A stretch of 7,400 nt of DNA from an uncultured Oscillospiraceae bacterium. GTDB taxonomy: Bacteria > Bacillota > Clostridia > Oscillospirales > Oscillospiraceae. Numbering within the stretch: the first letter of the stretch is position 1; every line of letters starts with the position of its first letter. Positions 1 through 4,305 of the stretch are shown in pieces. The notes under the pieces are model-generated. The model saw nothing but the letters and a program-made list of their open reading frames with translations, did not search any database and had not been told where the DNA came from. The DNA lies in NCBI GenBank assembly GCA_900763995.1, contig CAAFMK010000048.1, forward strand, positions 1-7,400, written 5' to 3'. Both the position numbers and the translations under genes were made by a program.

Positions 1-88
1 AAATTCTTTGGTCATTTACAAAAAAATGTACTTTATTATAGTAAATAAATGGCCTGTTTAACCAATGGTTTCTTCACTTTTTCGTACA

Positions 89-117
89 TTGACAACCTTT
101 TTACAATCAAATATAAT
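89..117 (+). promoter_or_regulatory. Sigma-A promoter of the LtaS-like gene
   Basis: A perfect -35 box TTGACA (89-94) and a perfect -10 box TATAAT (112-117) are separated by exactly 17 bases, in an AT-rich setting. Transcription should begin near 124, giving a leader of about 80 nt before the ATG at 204. Both hexamers and the spacer match the housekeeping consensus, so strong and largely constitutive initiation is expected, unless a repressor or leader element lowers it. Confidence 0.88.
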
Positions 118-138
118 AATGCACAGCCTATGGTTGAC

Positions 139-174
139 CCATTCCAGACGGATATAGAAAAGGTGAATGGAATG
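139..174 (+). promoter_or_regulatory. Possible leader hairpin upstream of the LtaS-like gene
   Basis: CATTCCA (140-146) is the exact reverse complement of TGGAATG (168-174). In an alternative register CCATTC (139-144) pairs with GAATGG (165-170). The loop is about 20 nt. The structure lies in the transcribed leader, 15-30 nt ahead of the Shine-Dalgarno site at 189-194. The stem is short and could be chance, and no known riboswitch class is recognised. Confidence 0.25.
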
Positions 175-203
175 TATGGACTCAGATTAAGGAGATACAC
201 AAT

Positions 204-2270
204 ATGGCACACCGATACAACGCAGAGACGCTGAGAGAATACTTTGATCAGTGGAAACGGTTCGCTGCACCATCTCTGTTTTTTTGGGTCACGATCTACT
301 ATGAAGAAATTTTCCTGAAGCTGTTCTGCTTTGGTTCTCTCACCGTGAAAAGTGTGATTTTCACCTTTCTTTTCACCATACCTGTGGCGCTGCTGCTGGG
401 GCTGCTGTGCGGAGGTGTTGCGCCCAAACGGGGCAGGATGCTGTTATGGGTCTGCACTGCTGTCATATCCCTGTGGATCGGTTCCCAGGCAGTGTATTAC
501 CATATGTTTAAAACCTTCCTGACCATCTTTTCACTGACTAAGATGGGGATGGTGGCCGGTGCCTTTGGAAATATGGCCATAACAGAGATCCTCATCAACT
601 GGTTCCCGGTGGTGATGATGGCCATTCCTGTGGTTTTGTCAGTTGTGTTCTCAAAAAAGATCATTATGGATGAGGGGAGAGCGGATGGCCTGCGTCTGAA
701 GTGGACTTTGCTGGCGCTGCTGATACAGCTGCTCTCCATGGGAATCGTGGTTTTGTGCGGCGGTGGAGGGCTGTCCCTGCGGTACATCTACACCCAGGCG
801 GCAGTCCCAGCGCTGGAGGTACAGTATTTTGGTGTGGTGACCCAGACTCAGCTGGAGATCCATCGGGTGCTGTTTGGGATCAAGCCGGACACCGGCTCCT
901 CCAGTTCCAACGCTTCCCAGTCTGGCAGCGCAGCCACCTCACAGTCCCAGCCTGATCTCTCCCAGCCCGACACTGATGTTGGACTGTCCAAGGAGCTGCC
1001 AGACGACCACACCCTGCCCATTGATTTTGGCCAGATGATCCAAAATGAGGAAGAGGAGGATCTTCTGCTGGCCCACCAGTGGTTTGCACAGCGCACCCCT
1101 ACCACAGAAAATAAGTGGACGGGTTACTTTGAGGGGAAGAATTTGGTGTGGATCGTGGCAGAGGGATTTTCCAAGCTGGCGATGGATCCACAGCGCACCC
1201 CAACTTTATGGAAACTGTCCCATGAGGGCTTTGTCTTTGATAACTTTTACATACCTCTGTGGGGTGTCTCCACCTCAGATGGGGAGTATGTGACCACCAC
1301 AGGGCTGATTCCAAAGCCGGGTGTATGGAGTTACTCCCTGTCCTCTGAAAATTATATGCCCTTTTCTCTGGGGAACCAGTTCAAAAAGCTGGGTTACCGG
1401 ACGATGGCCTTCCACGACTACCTCTATAATTACTACGACCGGGATCGCTCCCACCCCAATATGGGCTATGAGTATTATGGTCTGGGGAATGGGCTGGAGA
1501 TGGAGACCGCAGATGCCTTCCCCCCCTCTGATCTGGAGATGATGGAGAAAATTGTCCCCATGTTTGTCAATGAGGATCAGTTCATGGTCTACTGCCTCAC
1601 CGTCAGCGGCCACCTGAACTATACGCTGGAGGCCAACGCCATGTCTGTCCGGCACTGGGATGAGGTGAAGGATCTGCCCTACAGCGACCCAGTCAAATGT
1701 TACCTGGCCAGTCAGATCGAGTTGGAGCTGGCAGTGCGCAGCCTTATTGACCAACTGGAGGCGGCAGGGAAACTGGATGATACTGTGATCGTCCTGTCCG
1801 GAGACCACTATCCCTACGGCCTGACAGATAAGGAGTACAGCGAGCTGTACGGTCATCCTGTAGATCCTGTCTTTGAGATCTATGAGAATTCCCTGATTTT
1901 GTGGAATTCAGAGATGGAGGAGCCAGTCCATGTGGATAAATACGGCTCCAGTCTGGACATTATGCCAACTCTGTCCAATTTGTTTGGTCTGGACTATGAT
2001 TCCAGACTGATTATGGGGACTGACCTGCTCTCTGATGCACCGCCGCTGGTCATATTCGCAAATTACAGCTTCATCAACGACCAGGGCTGCTATAATTCTG
2101 TCACAGATGTCTTTACCCGGTGGGATGGAAGCTTGGCAGATCCGCTGGAGGTGGCTGAAATGGTGGCGGAGGTGCAAAACCGAGTGGCCTGTTCCGCTGT
2201 CATTTTGGACTACGACTATTACCGCTTGGCCCTAAACGGCCCGCCCCGAAAAGAGGAGGACTCATCATAA
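204..2270 (+). CDS. LTA synthase family membrane phosphotransferase (sulfatase fold)
   Basis: This 688-residue protein resembles lipoteichoic acid synthase: membrane helices at the N terminus, then an extracellular alkaline-phosphatase-superfamily domain. Five hydrophobic segments lie at about residues 22-43, 48-70, 79-98, 125-149 and 166-186. A Ser/Gln-rich linker (about 229-260) and an acidic stretch (281-286) precede the catalytic domain (about 312-612). Motifs correspond to LtaS: E320 (metal) in VAEGF, the nucleophile T357 in STSDGEY, H404 and R413 in the FHD...DRD segment, H470 in SGHLNY, and D534-H535 in SGDHY. All expected catalytic positions are present, so it should be an active Mn-dependent enzyme that transfers a phosphoalcohol, classically glycerol-phosphate from phosphatidylglycerol, onto an envelope acceptor. 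The exact substrate is inferred; a modifying transferase of the same superfamily is possible. The start is well supported: AAGGAG at 189-194 lies 9 nt upstream and there is no earlier in-frame start after the stop at 135. The gene has its own promoter. Confidence 0.9.
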   Translation: MAHRYNAETLREYFDQWKRFAAPSLFFWVTIYYEEIFLKLFCFGSLTVKSVIFTFLFTIPVALLLGLLCGGVAPKRGRMLLWVCTAVISLWIGSQAVYYHMFKTFLTIFSLTKMGMVAGAFGNMAITEILINWFPVVMMAIPVVLSVVFSKKIIMDEGRADGLRLKWTLLALLIQLLSMGIVVLCGGGGLSLRYIYTQAAVPALEVQYFGVVTQTQLEIHRVLFGIKPDTGSSSSNASQSGSAATSQSQPDLSQPDTDVGLSKELPDDHTLPIDFGQMIQNEEEEDLLLAHQWFAQRTPTTENKWTGYFEGKNLVWIVAEGFSKLAMDPQRTPTLWKLSHEGFVFDNFYIPLWGVSTSDGEYVTTTGLIPKPGVWSYSLSSENYMPFSLGNQFKKLGYRTMAFHDYLYNYYDRDRSHPNMGYEYYGLGNGLEMETADAFPPSDLEMMEKIVPMFVNEDQFMVYCLTVSGHLNYTLEANAMSVRHWDEVKDLPYSDPVKCYLASQIELELAVRSLIDQLEAAGKLDDTVIVLSGDHYPYGLTDKEYSELYGHPVDPVFEIYENSLILWNSEMEEPVHVDKYGSSLDIMPTLSNLFGLDYDSRLIMGTDLLSDAPPLVIFANYSFINDQGCYNSVTDVFTRWDGSLADPLEVAEMVAEVQNRVACSAVILDYDYYRLALNGPPRKEEDSS

Positions 2271-2273
2271 ATA

Positions 2274-2305
2274 CTGAGGCCCCGCCCAGACAGGTGGGGC
2301 CTCAG
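2274..2305 (+). terminator. GC-rich hairpin after the LtaS-like gene
   Basis: CTGAGGCCCC (2274-2283) is perfectly repeated in inverse at 2296-2305. The stem can extend inward by three more pairs, one of them G-U, to a six-base loop. It begins four bases after the stop codon. No T-run follows, so it is not a canonical intrinsic terminator. It may act as an mRNA 3'-end stabiliser, a pause site or a Rho-assisted terminator. Confidence 0.6.
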
Positions 2306-2352
2306 CCTGTTCAGCAGGAGACACTGGGTTCCACAGTTCAAGGGCTCAGTGT
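2306..2352 (+). repeat. Two further stem-loops downstream of the first hairpin
   Basis: A small stem CCTG/CAGG (2306-2309 with 2315-2318) is followed by a longer one. In the longer stem ACACTG (2321-2326) pairs with CAGTGT (2347-2352) and extends to about 11 pairs with three G-U wobbles around a 10-base loop (2332-2341). With the preceding hairpin they make a nearly continuous structured stretch of about 80 nt. Neither stem is followed by a T-tract. No known RNA family is recognised. Confidence 0.35.
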
Positions 2353-2367
2353 AGAAAATTATGTAGG

Positions 2368-2394
2368 ATTTTATTTGGGAATTCTCAAGAAAAT
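2368..2394. promoter_or_regulatory. Imperfect dyad, candidate operator for the MATE-PstA gene
   Basis: The core at 2375-2388 (TTGGGAATTCTCAA) is a 14-bp palindrome with one mismatched pair. Outer arms ATTTT (2368-2372) and AAAAT (2390-2394) extend the symmetry with a one-base offset. The dyad overlaps the proposed -35 region of the next gene, a typical place for a repressor or activator site. No regulator gene lies in the window, so the binding protein is unknown. Confidence 0.35.
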
Positions 2395-2410
2395 GGTTTT
2401 GTGTTATAAA
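2382..2410 (+). promoter_or_regulatory. Candidate promoter of the MATE-PstA gene
   Basis: An extended -10 element, TGT followed by TATAAA (2402-2410), sits 17 bases after a weak -35-like TTCTCA (2382-2387). Initiation would fall near 2417, leaving a leader of about 70 nt. An alternative -10, TAAAAT, lies at 2416-2421. The weak -35 and overlapping dyad suggest regulated transcription. The assignment is by eye and the exact boxes are uncertain. Confidence 0.45.
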
Positions 2411-2488
2411 AAGGATAAAATGGATCTTGGGATGGTCAAGGAGAATAACCCTGCAGCCTGAAATCGTTCTGGTTTAGGATGTGATCGA

Positions 2489-4177
2489 ATGAGTAAGCAA
2501 ATGTCCACCCGCCTTGTATTTGAAGAAGGAAGTGTCTGGAAGATCCTGGGTAAGATCGCCCCACCTGTAATGCTGGCCCAGCTGATTCAGGCCATGTACA
2601 ATATTGTGGACAGCTACTTTGTAGGACAGTACTCAGAGAATGGTCTCACAGCGCTGTCCATTATCTATCCGCTCCAGCTGATTGTCACCGCCCTTGCGGT
2701 GGGAACTGGGGTGGGGGTCAATACCCAGATGTCCCGGGAGTATGCCAATGGTCGGGTGACCAGAGCCAAACGAACCGCAGGAACGGGCACAGTCCTGGCA
2801 ATTATCAGTTGGATTATTTTTGCGGTGGTCAGTGTGGTCATTATGCGCCCCTATGTGATGACATCAGCCAAATCACCACAGGCGGTGGAGTACGCCATCA
2901 CCTATGGCAATATTGTCTGTGTGGGGAGTCTGGGTGTCTTTTTGGAGAGTATCTGGAGTAAAGTCCACCAGGCGGGGGGAAATATGCGCCTGCCTATGGC
3001 CGCCCAAATTGTAGGTGCGGTGACCAATATTGTACTGGACCCTCTGCTGATTTTTGGGATGGGCCCCATCCCGGCCTTGGGGGTGGCGGGTGCTGGTTAT
3101 GCCACAGTGATGGGCCAGGTGGCCGCTGCGCTGATCACCATTTCCGGCCTGCACAAACCGCCAAAGCTGGCAGTATTGAAGGGGTATGTCTCCAAAATCT
3201 ATAAGCTGGGCTACCCGTCCATATTCATGCAGATGCTGTATACGGTCTATATCATGGCACTGAATATCATCCTGGCTGGTTTCTGTGATGAGGCGGTCAC
3301 GGTGCTGGGACTTTATTATAAGGTGCAGTCCTTCTTTTTCATCCCCCTGGCTGGACTGCAAACCTGTATCGTACCATTTTTGAGCTATACCAACGCCAAG
3401 GGGGACTACAAGCGATGTCAGACCATTTTGTGGAATGCCACCGCTGTGGCCATGGGATTTATGCTGGTGGGTGTGCTCTGCTTTGAGCTGATCCCCACAC
3501 AGCTGCTCCAGCTGTTTGCAAGGGACGCTACAGTGCTGGAGATCGGGACATCAGCCTTCCGAATCATTGCCATCAGTTTCATTCCTGCGGTGCTGTCCCT
3601 GATGACCCCGGTGTTTTTCCAGGCCATTGGAAAGGCGATCCCCAGCGTGATCCTGTCCCTGACCAGACAGATTTTCTGTCTGATCCCCATCTTCTGGGTG
3701 TTGTCAAAATTCGGGCTTACCTATGTCTGGGCGGCCTTTCCCATTGCCGAGCTGGTTACCGGAAGTGTGGGTCTCTGGCTCTACTCCAAACAGGTGTCAG
3801 AGTGGAAGCTGTATCTGGTACAGGAGTCCAAACAAAAGAAGAAAGAGTGTGCAGTTATGAAGATGATTACAGCGATTATCAGCAAAAAGGACACAGACGA
3901 GGTCTGCCGTGCTCTGACCGAAGCCGGATATTACTTTACCAAAATGGCGTCCTCCGGCGGATTTTTGAGCTGGGGCAATACCACATTGATTATTGGCACA
4001 CAGGGGGATGCAGTCAAGCCCGCCATTGATGTGATCCGTGCCCACTGTTCCAAACGGGTGGAGAATGTACAGTCCTCCATGCCCTTGGGTACGCAGTCCG
4101 TGACTGCTCCCACCGAGGTGGTGGTTGGAGGTGCCACCATCTTTGTGACAGAGGTGGAGGAATTTGAGAAGATTTAA
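2489..4177 (+). CDS. MATE-family transporter fused to a PstA/DarA-type c-di-AMP receptor domain
   Basis: Residues 1 to about 445 form a full MATE (multidrug and toxic compound extrusion) antiporter with about 12 hydrophobic segments, from roughly 20-42 to 412-433. D41 in the first helix (NIVDSYFVGQ) matches the conserved helix-1 aspartate involved in cation coupling. A short basic linker (SKQKKK, 447-452) leads to residues 457-562. These match the 109-residue PII-like c-di-AMP receptor family (PstA/DarA, DUF970) nearly end to end: the MKMITAI start, SSGGFLSWGNTT (488-499) and VGGATIFV (546-553). The domain would lie in the cytosol. MATE proteins usually end near 450-480 residues, so the extension is a real domain addition. 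The ATG at 2489 has AGGA at 2476-2479, nine bases upstream, and an in-frame stop at 2459 rules out an earlier start. The transported substrate cannot be read from sequence. PII-like proteins form trimers, so the fusion may trimerise the transporter (inference). Confidence 0.92.
   Translation: MSKQMSTRLVFEEGSVWKILGKIAPPVMLAQLIQAMYNIVDSYFVGQYSENGLTALSIIYPLQLIVTALAVGTGVGVNTQMSREYANGRVTRAKRTAGTGTVLAIISWIIFAVVSVVIMRPYVMTSAKSPQAVEYAITYGNIVCVGSLGVFLESIWSKVHQAGGNMRLPMAAQIVGAVTNIVLDPLLIFGMGPIPALGVAGAGYATVMGQVAAALITISGLHKPPKLAVLKGYVSKIYKLGYPSIFMQMLYTVYIMALNIILAGFCDEAVTVLGLYYKVQSFFFIPLAGLQTCIVPFLSYTNAKGDYKRCQTILWNATAVAMGFMLVGVLCFELIPTQLLQLFARDATVLEIGTSAFRIIAISFIPAVLSLMTPVFFQAIGKAIPSVILSLTRQIFCLIPIFWVLSKFGLTYVWAAFPIAELVTGSVGLWLYSKQVSEWKLYLVQESKQKKKECAVMKMITAIISKKDTDEVCRALTEAGYYFTKMASSGGFLSWGNTTLIIGTQGDAVKPAIDVIRAHCSKRVENVQSSMPLGTQSVTAPTEVVVGGATIFVTEVEEFEKI
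3835..3859 (+). promoter_or_regulatory. Possible internal translation start for the PstA-like domain
   Basis: The codon for Met457 (3857-3859) falls exactly where free PstA/DarA proteins start (MKMI...). A purine-rich stretch with AGAAAGAG (3840-3847) lies nine bases upstream and resembles an imperfect Shine-Dalgarno site. The same bases encode the basic linker, so the match may be incidental. If used, it would yield a 106-residue soluble receptor alongside the fusion. Confidence 0.3.
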
Positions 4178-4226
4178 GGCAACGTATACTGGAGTTTATC
4201 GTACTTAAAAGGGGCACCAACATCAT

Positions 4227-4277
4227 AAAAAATCCCGCCTGTCCAAAGTATAGAAACTTGGACAGGTGGGATTTTTT
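4227..4277. terminator. Bidirectional intrinsic terminator between convergent genes
   Basis: A 20-bp stem pairs 4227-4246 with 4258-4277, with one G-U wobble and an 11-base loop. The GC-rich core CCCGCCTGTCC is bounded by an A-run on the left (4227-4232) and a seven-base T-run on the right (4272-4278). It therefore ends in a U-tract when transcribed in either direction. It lies about 50 bases after the MATE-PstA stop and about 30 bases after the SLH gene stop on the other strand, so it serves both genes. Confidence 0.93.
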
Positions 4278-4305
4278 TGCTAAATTGTTTCAGATGACTG
4301 AAAAC

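Noticed and set aside
15..42. Second possible promoter (TTTACA-N16-TATAGT)
   Set aside because: The match is only partial in very AT-rich DNA, where such boxes are frequent, and a perfect promoter lies just downstream.
49..234. 61-codon open frame on the plus strand across the first leader
   Set aside because: It has no Shine-Dalgarno site, runs through the consensus promoter and overlaps the well-supported start at 204. The predicted peptide resembles no known family.
1275..1856. 193-codon open frame antisense to the LtaS-like gene
   Set aside because: It lies entirely inside a gene with intact catalytic motifs, and its composition is typical of a reverse-frame shadow. No promoter or convincing ribosome site was seen.
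2438..2460. Strong AAGGAG motif with a downstream CTG, as an alternative start for the MATE gene
   Set aside because: The CTG at 2451 is not in frame with the gene at 2489 and its frame meets a stop after eight codons. It may be an orphan motif or part of the leader, and there is no support for a peptide.
2873..3361. 162-codon antisense frame within the MATE domain
   Set aside because: The translation is rich in His, Gln and Arg with no domain pattern, while the sense strand shows regular membrane helices.
3820..3870. Sequencing or assembly error artificially joining two genes
   Set aside because: The junction reads smoothly in one frame with no homopolymer longer than a few bases at the joint, and both domains are intact. 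Raw reads would be needed to exclude it fully, but nothing in the sequence suggests it.
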